From Clarkia xantiana subsp. parviflora (taxonomy: Eukaryota > Streptophyta > Magnoliopsida > Myrtales > Onagraceae), in assembly GCA_036873135.1 (NCBI GenBank), contig JAPTYO010000010.1, positions 3,510,634 to 3,574,633 on the forward strand: a DNA stretch of 64,000 nucleotides, in the 5' to 3' direction. The position numbers were made by a program, and so were the translations under genes. A model generated the notes under the pieces. The model searched no databases, was not told the DNA's origin, and saw only the letters and a list, made by a program, of their open reading frames with translations. The first letter of the stretch is position 1. Each line of letters starts with the position of its first letter. Shown here piece after piece: positions 25,933 through 36,296 of this stretch.

Positions 25933-26928
25933 ATGGCTGGCAACAGACCGCAGCGTTCAGGCAAGCAGGTGCCGGCCACCAGCAATCCCCCTGAGGATGC
26001 TACCCAGCATCAGGATTTGAGAGATGATGGTGACAGCACTCGCCGAGACGACATCGCGCGAAGGAACAACCCCCCTGGTGGATCCAAAAACGAGACACCT
26101 TCCCAGAATCCAGAGCTGGCCAGGGTAGTGGCAGAGGCCATGCCCCTATTCATGGAGGCCATGGAGGCCCTCCTAGACCGAAGAGAAGCTGCTAGAAGGC
26201 AGACTGATCTACCACCACCCCCTCCGTTGAGGGAACAGCCCATTCCCCCTAATCCAGCACCGGCGGAGAATTTCGTGGTCGATGGACCAGGGCCAGTGCA
26301 ACAAAGGACTATTCCCCTGAATGGTCCCCTCACTGCTGAACAGGTGGTGAAGATTGTGGGTATTTGCATGGGAGATCAGAAGCCCATGATGTCGGAATTG
26401 GGGAGTCAGGAGACCCATCCTTTCGTTCCCAGATTGATCCATACCCTGGCCCCTCCAGGCTTGGGTATCCCGAAGATAGACGAGTACGACGGGGTCGCGG
26501 ACTCGGTTCGCCACGTGCAGAAGCACCTGACAGCGTGCATGGGCAGGACCCCAGATGAGGATGTTATCTGTGCGTTGTTCCCGAGTACCTTGGGAGAGAA
26601 GGCGATGACATGGTTCTACAGTCTGCCCACTGGATGTATAACCTGTTGGAAGGATATGCATCAGCGATTCATCGCCCAGTACCAAGGGCGTCGACGGCTG
26701 CTGAAGAGTGTTCGGACCCTGCATGAGGTGGTCCAGAGGCCCGATGAATCGCTGGCCCAATACTACCAGCGTTACACGGCTGGTATGACCGAGCTGGATG
26801 AGGAGATATCGGAGGGCGAGGCCATCCGTACCTTCCTGAAAAACCTCAATCCCCCCTACGGCTCCGACTTACTTCACAGCGTCGCGGCCAAAAAAGTCTG
26901 GAACATGGAGGCACTCCAGGGAGGGTAA
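25933..26928 (+). CDS. Gypsy gag (capsid) region
   Basis: This 331-residue frame opens with ATG 67 bp after the LTR. The first 140 residues are Pro/Arg-rich and low complexity. A retrotransposon gag capsid domain follows, with KIDEYDGVADSVRHVQKHL, then MTWFYSLPTGCITCWKDMHQ, then PDESLAQYYQRYTAGM and a C-terminal LKNLNPPYGSDLL. It stops at 26926-26928, but the homologous sequence continues at once in the -1 frame (QQIDVQESKIAAGEL and onward) into the zinc-knuckle and pol region. Gag and pol were therefore probably one reading frame or are joined by frameshifting. Confidence 0.9.
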   Translation: MAGNRPQRSGKQVPATSNPPEDATQHQDLRDDGDSTRRDDIARRNNPPGGSKNETPSQNPELARVVAEAMPLFMEAMEALLDRREAARRQTDLPPPPPLREQPIPPNPAPAENFVVDGPGPVQQRTIPLNGPLTAEQVVKIVGICMGDQKPMMSELGSQETHPFVPRLIHTLAPPGLGIPKIDEYDGVADSVRHVQKHLTACMGRTPDEDVICALFPSTLGEKAMTWFYSLPTGCITCWKDMHQRFIAQYQGRRRLLKSVRTLHEVVQRPDESLAQYYQRYTAGMTELDEEISEGEAIRTFLKNLNPPYGSDLLHSVAAKKVWNMEALQGG

Positions 26929-26972
26929 AACAGCAAATCGACGTCCAAGAGTCGAAGATCGCTGCCGGAGAA

Positions 26973-29900
26973 TTGGCTCCCCCCAAGGGGCGCGAAGGAA
27001 AGCAGTTGTTCAAACCATTGGACAACCGACACAGGAAGGATAGCTCCGAGGGTAGTCGGAGTCGTGGACGCTCCGATCGGAGGGAGGATAGGCGTCCGAC
27101 CAAGAGGGACAGTCAGAGGGAGGAGTTTACCCCCCTCAACAGGCCTTTGAAAGAGGTCATGGCGGTAATGGAGAAGCAAGGCCTCGCTCGTTTCCCCAAG
27201 AAGAAGGAAGGAGAAAAGTTGGGCTCCCGCACCGACCGTTACTGCCGATTCCATCGGGCCTCTGGTCACGACACTGACCAGTGTCGGGAGCTGAAGAAGG
27301 AAATAGAGAAGCTTATCCAGAGGGGTAAGCTGAAGGAGTTCGTGGGAGACTCCCGCTGCAAGCCCCGTTCCCGATCTCGGTCAAGGTCCAAATCTCGATC
27401 GAGGTCCCCAAGGAAGAGGAGGTCCGACGCAGAGCCTTCGGAGGGCCCATCAGGGTCCCGACAGAAGAGGATTATTAATGTGATCCATGGAGGGTTCGCT
27501 GCAGGGGGAGACACATCGTCTTCTCGGGAGCGTTATGCCAACCAAGTGCCAGTCGCAGTGGTTTTGGGAAAAAGATCTCGGTCGTGGACCCCGAAGGAGG
27601 AGATGGAGGTCACCTTCTCGGCGAAGGATCTGGAGGGAGTAGAGACCCCCCACGAGGATGCTCTAGTAGTGACATTGGACGTAGGGGGATTCGAAATGAA
27701 GAGGATCCTCATCGATGGAGGAAGCTCCTCCGACATCCTCTTCTCCGACGCCCTGGAGCAGATGGGGAAAAAGAAGAAAGACTTACGAGAGGTTAGCTTC
27801 CCGATGGTAGGATTTTGCGGCACAACCTCTTATCCATTGGGGGTCATTACGTTGCCCGTGTGGTTCGGCAGTGGCTGGAAGATGGAGAAGAGAGATGTGG
27901 AGTTCGTGGTGGTCGAATCCACAGGGACGTACAATGCGATCATTGGAAGAACCACTATCAACCCGCTGATGGCAGTAGCCTCAACTGTCCATCAGAAACT
28001 GAAGTTCCCGACTGAGAATGGGGTCGGCGAAGTGAAAGGCGACCAGGTGGCGTCGAGACGATGCTATGTCAACGCCACGAGAAGATCAAGGAAGGAGGCT
28101 ATGTCGGTTCTCCAAACAGACACTGATCCTCGAGAGGAGTTTGGGCGTCCCGCCCCCATGGAGGACCTAAAAGAAGTCGAGATAGATGGACCCGAGAGGA
28201 GGGTAAAGATCGGATCCGCCCTGTCCGAGGAAAAAGCTCAGGAGTTAATCGCCCTATTGAAGGAATTCAAGGAGTTATTTGCCTGGTCTCCGAGCGATAT
28301 GCCAGGAATCAGTCGGGACGTGATCGAGCATGAATTGAATATCGACCCCACGATCAAGCCGATCACACAGAAGAGACGTCCAATGGGAACAGATAAGAGG
28401 ATTGCGATCCAGCAGGAGGTTGGCAGATTGCTTGACGCCGGTTTCATTAGGGAGATCCGATTCCAGACTTGGGTAGCCAACCCAGTGCTGGTGAGGAAGA
28501 GTAACGGGAAGTGGCGGATGTGTGTCGACTTCCGCGACTTAAACAAGGCTTGCCCGAAGGACTGTTATCCACTCCCTCGGATCGACCAACTGGTGGATGC
28601 TACATCGGGGCATGAGCTGCTAAGCTTTATGGATGCTTATTCTGGTTATAACCAGATAAAGATGGCGAAAAAGGATGCCCCACATACCGCCTTTTACGCT
28701 GACAGCGAAGTCTTCCAGTACGACGTCATGCCTTTCGGCCTGGTGAATGCGGGGGCGACATACCAGAGGATGGTGAACAAGCTGTTCGGGGACATGATTG
28801 GGAGTACCATGGAAGCCTATGTAGATGACATGCTGGTGAAGTCCCGACGAGCATCAGACCACGTTGGCAACTTGGCAATGGCCTTCGAGAGGATGAAGCT
28901 CCACCAGGTCCGCCTGAATCCAGCCAAATGTGCTTTCGGAGTCCATTCCGGGAAGTTCTTAGGCTTCATGGTGAGCCAGAGGGGGATCGAGGTGAATCCC
29001 GAAAAACTAAGGGCGATAGAGGAGATGCAGTCCCCGACCAATCATAGGGAGGTGCAGGTGCTGAACGGTCGGCTGGCTTCGATGAATCGCTTCTTATCCA
29101 AGGCCAGCGATCGGTCGATGCCATTTTTCAGTGTGTTAAGAGCCAACCGACAGTTCGAGTGGACTGCTGAATGTGAGGAGGCGTTCCAGGCGCTCAAACA
29201 ACATCTCCGCGACCTCCCGCCACTCGCGAAGCCAGCTCCAGGCGAGCCGCTCTATCTTTATTTGGCTATTTCTTCGTTTGCAATAAGCTCTGTTCTAGTT
29301 AAAGCTGTCGAGGGCAATCAGATTCCTGTCTATTATGTAAGCAAGGCGTTTGCCAAGAGTGAAATGAATTACCCTCCGATTGAGAAGTACCTCTTTGCGT
29401 TGATTATTACTGCTCGAAAGTTACGGCCCTACTTCCATGCGCATGAAATTATGGTGTTGACTGATCAGCCATTAAAACACTTCTTGAACCGGCCCGATGC
29501 GTCGGGGAGACTAGTAAAGTGGGCCGTGGAACTTAGCGAGTTTCGAATTCATTTCGCTCCGAGAACAGCTATCAAAGGGCAGGCATTGGCCGACTTTATA
29601 GTTGAATCTACTATTCCCGATCCTGAAGCAACGGAAACAGTAGAGGGGGCAACCGGGAATACCGAAGAGGTCCAGACGGCGGGGCAGTCGGAACAGCCAA
29701 ATAAGGAAAACACCTGGGAGCTGTACACGGATGGCTCCTCAAGCTCGGATGGATCGGGTGCGGGGTTCGTATTGATTCCACCAGGTAAGGCGGAGCCACT
29801 TCGATATGCATTGGCCCTGACATTTAGAGCCACCAATAACGAGGCGGAGTATGAAGCTCTCATAACGGGGCTGAAAATCGCAAAAGGCACTGGAATTGAA

Positions 29901-31475
29901 CATTTGCGGGTGAAGTGTGATGCAAGTCTGATTGTAAATCAGGTCCGGGGGCAATATGGAGCAAAGAACCCGATCATGAAGAAATACCTTCAAGAGGCTC
30001 GGACCTTAAAGGAGAGCTTCAAAAGCTTTGATATCGAGGCAATTCCAAGGGAAGAGAATGTGGAGGCTGATGCCTTGAGCAAATTTGCCCTGGGGGCACC
30101 TTTGGAAGACAGTCGGAGGATACACTTCTTGGAGAAGATGATTCTATCGACAACCGATCCATCGGAGGTGTGCGCTATCGGAACGGGGTCAGAGGAGGAA
30201 CCCACTTGGATGACCCCGATGATTGTGTACTTAACTACGGGGTCACTTCCTGAAGATAAAGTGGCAGCGGAGCGACTGCGACGAATGTCAATTAATTACG
30301 CGATGGTGGACAACCAGTTGTACAAAAAGGGTCTGCTTTCGACGCCCTTCTTGAAATGCGTGGCCGAACCCGATACGACTCGGATTCTGAGAGAATTGCA
30401 TGAAGGAGTCGCAGCCTGTCACGAGGGCGCTCGATCTATCCTGAGGAAGGCGTTGAACTTGGGATATTATTGGCCTACGATGAATAAGGAGGCAACGGCG
30501 CTTGTTCGATCCTGTGACGCGTGTCAGAGATATGCTTCGAATATCACAGCCCCCGCCGCTGATTTGATGCCCATTGGGAGTGCTTGGCCCTTCGCACAGT
30601 GGGGCATTGACCTGGTGGGACCCCTTCCGAAAGCAAAGAGCCAGTGCACACATCTGCTGGTCGCGATTGACTACTTCTCGAAGTGGATCGAGGCCAAGCC
30701 ATTAGCCAAAACAACAGCGGGACATATCATTAAATTCCTTCAGACCCGAATTTTGTCGAGATATGGGGTGCCGAAGGTGATCATCAGTGACAATGGTCCT
30801 CCGTTTAATGGGGCCCAGTTGGAGAAGTTCCTGGACGAGTTTGGTATCGAGCATCGGACAGCATCCGTCCATCACGCTCAGACCAATGGGCAGGTGGAGG
30901 CTGCCAACAAAATCGTGATGGAGGGTTTGAAGAAGAGAGTCTACGCTTTGGACGGAAAATGGTTGGACGAACTGGAGAACGTGTTGTGGGCGGTCCGAAC
31001 GACACCCAAGCGGTCAACAGGTGAAACCCCGTTTGCACTTGTTTATGGAACGGAGGCGGTCGCTCCCGTGGAAATCGCTGTGGCGTCCCATCGAACCAGA
31101 AGCTATGAACCCTCGACGAGTCCAGAAAGGGCCAAGATAGGACCTTTGACGAACGACGAAACAAGGCGCCTGGAGTTATCCTTGCTAGAGGAGAAACGGC
31201 TAGAGGCCGACATAGCGCAAGCTCGGATGCGTTTGGCGACGGCCAGGTACTACAATCGGAAGGTCAAGTCACGACAGTTCTACGCGGGAGAACTGGTCCT
31301 ACGTCGGAATGAGTTCGCCCTACAAGATCGGATCAATAAGATGTCCCCGAAATGGGAAGGGCCTTACAAGATCGTAGGCATGCCGGCCCCGAACGCTTAC
31401 AAGTTAGAAGATCCCGACGGCAAAGTTTTAAGAAACACCTTTAGTGGTGAACATCTGAAGAAATGCCATGTTTGA
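26973..31475 (+). CDS. Gypsy pol polyprotein (protease, RT, RNase H, integrase)
   Basis: This 1500-residue frame begins with a non-ATG codon because it continues gag from the -1 frame, entering at about 26920. It shows a basic stretch; a knuckle-like CRFHRASGHDTDQC near residue 90; an RS-rich run; a protease with LIDGGSSSDIL near 245; reverse transcriptase with MPFGLVNAGATYQRMV and YVDDMLVKS near 615; RNase H with LYTDGSSSSDGSGAG near 916; integrase zinc residues H...H...CDACQ near 1142-1180; and the catalytic triad in GIDLVGPLP, ISDNGPPFNG and TNGQVEAANK (about 1210, 1271 and 1307). It ends HLKKCHV. All catalytic residues are present. It is separated from the convergent antisense gene by a tandem-repeat block. 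Confidence 0.95.
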   Translation: MAPPKGREGKQLFKPLDNRHRKDSSEGSRSRGRSDRREDRRPTKRDSQREEFTPLNRPLKEVMAVMEKQGLARFPKKKEGEKLGSRTDRYCRFHRASGHDTDQCRELKKEIEKLIQRGKLKEFVGDSRCKPRSRSRSRSKSRSRSPRKRRSDAEPSEGPSGSRQKRIINVIHGGFAAGGDTSSSRERYANQVPVAVVLGKRSRSWTPKEEMEVTFSAKDLEGVETPHEDALVVTLDVGGFEMKRILIDGGSSSDILFSDALEQMGKKKKDLREVSFPMVGFCGTTSYPLGVITLPVWFGSGWKMEKRDVEFVVVESTGTYNAIIGRTTINPLMAVASTVHQKLKFPTENGVGEVKGDQVASRRCYVNATRRSRKEAMSVLQTDTDPREEFGRPAPMEDLKEVEIDGPERRVKIGSALSEEKAQELIALLKEFKELFAWSPSDMPGISRDVIEHELNIDPTIKPITQKRRPMGTDKRIAIQQEVGRLLDAGFIREIRFQTWVANPVLVRKSNGKWRMCVDFRDLNKACPKDCYPLPRIDQLVDATSGHELLSFMDAYSGYNQIKMAKKDAPHTAFYADSEVFQYDVMPFGLVNAGATYQRMVNKLFGDMIGSTMEAYVDDMLVKSRRASDHVGNLAMAFERMKLHQVRLNPAKCAFGVHSGKFLGFMVSQRGIEVNPEKLRAIEEMQSPTNHREVQVLNGRLASMNRFLSKASDRSMPFFSVLRANRQFEWTAECEEAFQALKQHLRDLPPLAKPAPGEPLYLYLAISSFAISSVLVKAVEGNQIPVYYVSKAFAKSEMNYPPIEKYLFALIITARKLRPYFHAHEIMVLTDQPLKHFLNRPDASGRLVKWAVELSEFRIHFAPRTAIKGQALADFIVESTIPDPEATETVEGATGNTEEVQTAGQSEQPNKENTWELYTDGSSSSDGSGAGFVLIPPGKAEPLRYALALTFRATNNEAEYEALITGLKIAKGTGIEHLRVKCDASLIVNQVRGQYGAKNPIMKKYLQEARTLKESFKSFDIEAIPREENVEADALSKFALGAPLEDSRRIHFLEKMILSTTDPSEVCAIGTGSEEEPTWMTPMIVYLTTGSLPEDKVAAERLRRMSINYAMVDNQLYKKGLLSTPFLKCVAEPDTTRILRELHEGVAACHEGARSILRKALNLGYYWPTMNKEATALVRSCDACQRYASNITAPAADLMPIGSAWPFAQWGIDLVGPLPKAKSQCTHLLVAIDYFSKWIEAKPLAKTTAGHIIKFLQTRILSRYGVPKVIISDNGPPFNGAQLEKFLDEFGIEHRTASVHHAQTNGQVEAANKIVMEGLKKRVYALDGKWLDELENVLWAVRTTPKRSTGETPFALVYGTEAVAPVEIAVASHRTRSYEPSTSPERAKIGPLTNDETRRLELSLLEEKRLEADIAQARMRLATARYYNRKVKSRQFYAGELVLRRNEFALQDRINKMSPKWEGPYKIVGMPAPNAYKLEDPDGKVLRNTFSGEHLKKCHV

Positions 31476-31602
31476 CAAATAAGTCGCCCGTAGAGGCGCG
31501 AAGATGTAATTAAGTCGCCCTGAGTGGTGCATGCTATGTTAAAGACATCAATCAATAAAGAGGTTACTTCTGATCAAAGTATTCCTGAGTTGTTCTCGAT
31601 AC

Positions 31603-32146
31603 ATTAAAAAGCGTCGTTGGACGTCCGAAAATCCTTAAGTTTTAAGGTCCGATTAAAAAGCGTCGTTGGACGTCTGAAAATCCTTAAGTTTTAAGGTCCG
31701 ATTAAAAAGCGTCGTTGGACGTCCGAAAATCCTTAAGTTTTAAGGTCCGATTAAAAAGCGTCGTTGGACGTCCGAAAATCCTTAAGTTTTAAGGTCCGAT
31801 TAAAAAGCGTCGTTGGACGTCCGAAAATCCTTAAGTTTTTAAGGTTCGATTAAAAAGCGTCGTTGGACGTCTGAAAATCCTTAAGTTTTAAGGTCCGATT
31901 AAAAAGCGTCGTTGGACGTCCGAAAATCCTTAAGTTTTAAGGTCCGATTAAAAAGCGTCGTTGGACGTCCGAAAATCCTTAAGTTTTAAGGTCCGATTAA
32001 AAAGCGTCATTGGACGTCCGAAAAATCCTTAAGTCTTTAAGATCCGATTAAAAAGCGTCATTGGACGTCCGAAAATCCTTAAGTTTTTAAGGTTCGATTA
32101 AAAAGCGTCGTTGGACGTCCGAAAGCCTTAAGGTTCTTAGGGCCCG
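31603..32146 (+). repeat. Tandem array: 11 copies of a 49-bp unit
   Basis: Units begin ATTAAAAAGCGTCGTTGGAC and recur every 49-50 bp, 11 times, with the last copy degenerate. The unit holds two short palindromes, GGACGTCC and CCTTAAGTTTTAAGG. Variants CTGAAA (copies 2 and 6) and TTTTTAAGGTTCG (copies 5 and 10) recur, suggesting expansion in blocks of several units. The array sits between the pol stop and the end of the antisense gene, in the 3' untranslated region. Tat-lineage elements are known for such hypervariable tandem repeats. Confidence 0.95.
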
Positions 32147-32264
32147 ATAAAAGCGCTATGAAGAACATAATCGAAAAAGACATTAATAAAAGGCTCGAAG
32201 GCCTAAGAGGTTCGATACAAGGGAGATGATGAGGAAGGAGTACAAAGACTTAAGATTTAACAAA

Positions 32265-35069
32265 TTAAACTCGGTCCTCGGGCGCTGAATCTTCAGAGGG
32301 CTTTGGAGGGGCAGGCTCAGAGGGATCGGTAGGAGGCTCGTCGGCGTCTTCAGAGGAGCTCTCCGACGGGAGGCTAAGGTACGTTTCTGCGGCTCGGCCG
32401 AGAGTCTTGGACTTCCTCAAGTCGATGGAGTCCCCGTAGGTTTCATTAAGCTCTTCGACAATATCAAGGAAGGCATTCTGCAAATCATCCTGACAATGTC
32501 TCGCCGCATCTGCTTTGAAGTCCTCCGAGCTCCGATATTCTTCGCGGCCCTGGACCTTCGCGTTTGTTATTTGGGCGGAATGATCCGCCTTTGCCTCCTC
32601 TAGCTCCGCGATGGCCCTCTGCTTCTCAAGCTTCAGCCGCTCAGCAGTTTCTTTCAACGCTGCCTTATCGAAGGCAGCCTGGCTCCGATCCGCCAAGGCC
32701 GCTTGCTGCTCCCGCCGAAGCGAGCTCTCAAGGCTTAGAATCTGCCTTTGCTGGGATTGGGCCTCTTGAGCAAGCTTGGCCCTACCCTCCTCGGCCTGCT
32801 GCCTACCCTCCTCAGCCTGCTGCCGAACTTCCTCGGCCCGCTGCCAACCTTCTTCGGCCAGCTTTTTACCCTCCTCCGCTCGGAGCCTTGACGCCTCGGA
32901 GGCAGCTAGGTCCTCCTGGAGCTTGGTCAAGCTCTCGAGGTTGGAGTTGGCCCGTTCTTGCTCCAAAGCCTCCCGCAGAGACAGGATGTAGCCGAAGCAA
33001 CGATCCTGGTCCGCCATTTCCTGAGGGCAAAATATAGCTTAGTATTTAAAAGTCGGAATACTTCCAGATGAATAAAAACAAAGTGTACCTACCTCTATCC
33101 GACGGACGGCCATTTGCCGGATGTCCGCCTCGATGTCCTCCTCTTCCAGAGAGAGGGGGCGCCTCAGTGAGGGCGGGATCGAGCCCGACACCAAATGCAA
33201 GGCCAGGTTCTTCTCCTGACACCCCCGATGTAGAGGAATCCCCCGAAGGGACTCCACCGGTCTCCAAGGCTCGGCGCTCTGGTCCGAAGAGAAGGCCTGG
33301 TAGTAGTCTCCATCCAAGGGGAATGGAGGAACTACCAGGCGAGCCCCCCCATCTTCACTTATTCGGGCTTCGGGGGTCGCGCCCCTAACTGGTGACGATG
33401 GCGGTGCGGGTGACGATGGTGGCGTGATGGGGAGTGGAGACGTCTTCCTACCAGGCGACTTAGCAGGAGTCGACCTCGACTTTCCTCGGAGGATTAGGCC
33501 TTCCTCCTCAGCTTGATCCTCGGAGGGGGAGTCCTCCAAGCTGGTCACCCGACCGAATTCGCCACGGGCTTCCGTTGGGGCATCTTCCACCACCGGCTCC
33601 GCTGCAGGCGCGGGGTCTGAGGCAGGTACAGCAGGGGCGACGTCCGCGGGACCTGCAGCGGGGCGAATAAGGTGAGGAAGTAAATTGATATCGGTGTGCC
33701 AAATTAAACAACGCTCCATATATCTCTCTTGGCCAAAAAAGTCGTAATAACCCGCTTCGAGAACATGTGGAGTTTCCCCTCGGAGGATATTCCTGACATC
33801 CCTAATCCGCCCTTCCATATCGGAGGCTTGAAGGTCTTGAGGTACCAACTCTCTATATCTCTTTATAGCACGAAAAACTTCCTTACCTTCCTTTTCGGAG
33901 CGGACGTTGAAGGCGGCCCTGACCACATCCGTATTAGTCCGCCCCTCGGAGGTGGGGGCAGACCCTGGGGCCTCGGAGGTCTTCGCCTTCTTCCGAGACG
34001 GCCCCGACGTGGCAGAAGTCTTTCGATGGGAGGACTTCTTCTTGCGCTTCAGCGAATGGGAGGCATCGGTATCCTCCTGAAACAGATGGGCGGTCAGCGA
34101 TGATCGAGGGGCTGTAAGCAGTGGAAACAAGAAATAATTAGAAGATTACCCAGAGAATTACATTGGAAACGCCATCATGAATTTTTCCCCCGGCCTTGGG
34201 ATCAATCAGCATAATGGAAATTTTGATCCGCTGTTGGTCGGTGACAGAAGTGGCCTCGAAGGGCTGATACCCCTCCTCCCAGCGACGGGCCTGGATAAGC
34301 ATCAAGGCCCTCTTGGTCTGCTCCGACCACGAACGGAAAGGCACAGGAGGATCAGCCTCCACGACGGTCTTCGGCCACTCGATGGGACCAGGCTTGATGA
34401 AGAAATATTGTTCTTTCCAATTGGCATTGTCATGCCCCTTATCATGGATGATGGCCCGTTCCTTACAAATCCTCCAGGACACCTTCCTATCCCAGCCCAG
34501 CTCCTTATACTGCTCGTCGGTCCCCTCGGGTTGGCGGGGGTGAAGGAGCAGATACCATCCTTATTACAGGTCATCTTATAGAGGACCCGCCAAAGCTCCA
34601 GAGTGTAGCTCCAATCTTCTTTGTTGATATCACACCACACTTGGAAGGCAATCCATGTACGGATTGCGTGTGGGGAGAAGGTCGTGGGGTAAGTCTTGTA
34701 ATGGTTGCACAGCTCCACCCAACTCGGACAGAAAGGGAGTCGGATTCCCACACGAATTTGCCCTGGGGAGATGAACACCTCATCTCCTTTGGGGAGCGTA
34801 ATCTGAGCGTCACGAGGACTGAACTGGGATTGCTCGTAGGGATAGCGGGCCCCGAAGGAGGATTCGAAGATACCACACTCTATACAAGCCCTATCGTAGT
34901 TAATAGGCGCAAGCAAGTTCTTGAGATACTTGAAGACGAAAGGTGGCCCAACAGTGGCAGATCCCTCGGCTGAAAATCGTCGAGGGAAGGAAGGAGGGAA
35001 AAATTGAAACCTAAGAAGATCAAAGATGAAAATGAAAAGAATAATAAGGAGAAGAATCTTACCAGACAT
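32265..35069 (-). CDS. Antisense gene of the gypsy element, spliced, putative gypsy-type transposon protein
   Basis: On the minus strand, opposite to gag-pol, four exons fit splice signals and phase: 35063-35069 (ATG TCT G), 34150-34969, 33093-34076 and 32265-33020, about 855 aa. Joining the 7-nt exon gives a start MSAEGSATVGPPFVFKYL. The N-terminal third (CPSWVELCNHYKTYPTTFSP, FQVWCDINKEDWSYTLELW) resembles the plant family annotated as putative gypsy-type transposon proteins. The middle is basic, then Pro/Ser/Asp-rich, and the C-terminus is a long Glu/Ala/Gln coiled coil with AEEGRQQAEEGR-like repeats. A one-base frame change near 34530 (just after TPANPRG) breaks exon 2 in this copy. It has its own TATA box. 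Function unknown; additional ORFs of this kind are known in Tat elements. Confidence 0.8.
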
Positions 35070-35205
35070 AGTGACTGAAGGCTTGATCGGAAAAATTTGA
35101 AGTGCTTGAAGCGCCGGTGAAAACTCGAAATCTGGAGAATCAAAGCTCTTGGGATCGCAGAGAAGAGGAGGTAAAAGAAAGGTGAAACAGTGTTTGGGGT
35201 TAGGG

Positions 35206-35212
35206 TTTTATA
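35206..35212 (-). promoter_or_regulatory. TATA box of the antisense gypsy gene
   Basis: On the minus strand TATAAAA lies 137 bp before the ATG at 35069, followed by a CCCTAACCCC stretch and a pyrimidine-rich leader (CCTCCTCTTCTCTGC). Spacing and composition match a plant core promoter. It suggests that transcription is independent of the LTR. Confidence 0.6.
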
Positions 35213-35640
35213 AGAGAAGGAAGGAGAACTGAAGGGGTGGGCAATCTGAACCGTAGAATTCAAAACCACTCAATCAGAATCGTCCAAAGGAAAACGCGTT
35301 AATTCAAAGAAGGCGAAACGGTTTTAATCTGAACCGTCAGGACGCATGGGACAGATAAGACAAGAGTAATGACGTACCGGGGCGGTTGAAAAGTGCTTTT
35401 TCAGAAAGCAGGCGCGCGGAACCCGAAACGTTCCTTCACTTCCTATCAGCATTTAATGCTGGTCTGATCAAGAAACCCCCTCGAATCCAAGTAGGATCCC
35501 AAAGGATCTTGAAGAGATCCAAGGCAAAGGCCTCCGACAAAAGTAAGGCAATGGCCTCCAACGTTTCAAATAAAGACCCCCGACTGGGATGTGGAGGGGT
35601 CCGATATTAAAAGACGCGACGCACTATAAGTCCCTCACGT

Positions 35641-35652
35641 CTTGGGGGCAAA
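35641..35652 (+). other. Polypurine tract of the gypsy element
   Basis: CTTGGGGGCAAA directly precedes the 3' LTR, in the position of the plus-strand primer. It confirms the plus orientation of the element. Confidence 0.8.
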
Positions 35653-36291
35653 TGATGGGCCCGGCGAAGGCCGTTAGGCCCCTTAACGATTGGCAAACGG
35701 CGACTAGGCCTGGTGAGCTAGGAGCTTGGCTGCTGGAAGGCTAAGGGCTCCGACGGAAGGAGGCCCCGACATTGAATGGCCCCGAGCAAGTATGGCTCCG
35801 ATAGGGAAGAGCCCCGAAGATATCGGACCTGGACGTAGTCGGTCCCGATATGGGAGTTGACACCACTCCCCGACACTGAATCCTCAACGATGTAACTTGG
35901 GAGTCTCCGATAATGATCGAGACTCGCCAGTAAGAGCACAATCCCGGAAATCTCGCCATGATTACAGTAGTGGTATAATGGGCGAGATATGTGGGATACG
36001 AATAACTGTACAAGATACGTAGCAAGATATACGGCGAGATATGTGGGATAGTGGATCACAATCCAACCGCCTAATCAGGTAACTGGGATAGCCTTTCCTC
36101 TATAAAAGGAGGGAAGTTATTCCATATTAGGTTTACGTTTTTACACACTCACATATTGCTTGCTTAATGACCGTACTTACGTTAAGCATCGGAGAGGGAT
36201 TCTGGGCCGCCGCCCTCTATTCCCCTTCTGCAGGATTGCGAGGAGCTAAGGAATCCGTCACCGTAACCGGAGTTCCTACCGTGATCCAACA
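35653..36291 (+). repeat. 3' LTR of the gypsy element
   Basis: This 639-bp copy matches 25227-25866 almost throughout. Its outer end CCAACA is followed by the AACAA target duplication. Between the antisense gene promoter and this LTR (35213-35640) there is non-coding element sequence. Confidence 0.95.
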
Positions 36292-36296
36292 AACAA

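Larger units (their letters stand above)
25227..36291 (+). mobile_element. Ty3/gypsy LTR retrotransposon, Tat (Ogre/Retand-like) lineage, 11.1 kb
   Basis: LTRs of about 640 bp lie at 25227-25866 and 35653-36291, starting TGATGGGCC and ending CCAACA, with a 5-bp duplication AACAA at 25222-25226 and 36292-36296. The order is LTR, primer-binding site, gag, pol (protease, RT, RNase H, integrase), a tandem-repeat block, an antisense gene, a polypurine tract, LTR. Integrase after RNase H marks gypsy. The TGGCGCCGTCTGTGGG primer site and an extra ORF downstream of pol are typical of Tat elements. The LTRs differ at only a handful of positions, so the insertion is young. Each large frame carries one frameshift; otherwise it is nearly intact. 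Confidence 0.95.

Noticed and set aside
31603..32146. CRISPR-like direct repeats
   Set aside because: The 49-bp units abut without spacers and lie in the 3' region of a plant retrotransposon. They are a simple tandem array.
32564..33037. Plus-strand ORFs opposite the antisense gypsy gene
   Set aside because: They mirror the coiled-coil coding repeats on the other strand (Pro/Ala/Ser-rich output) and have no own features.
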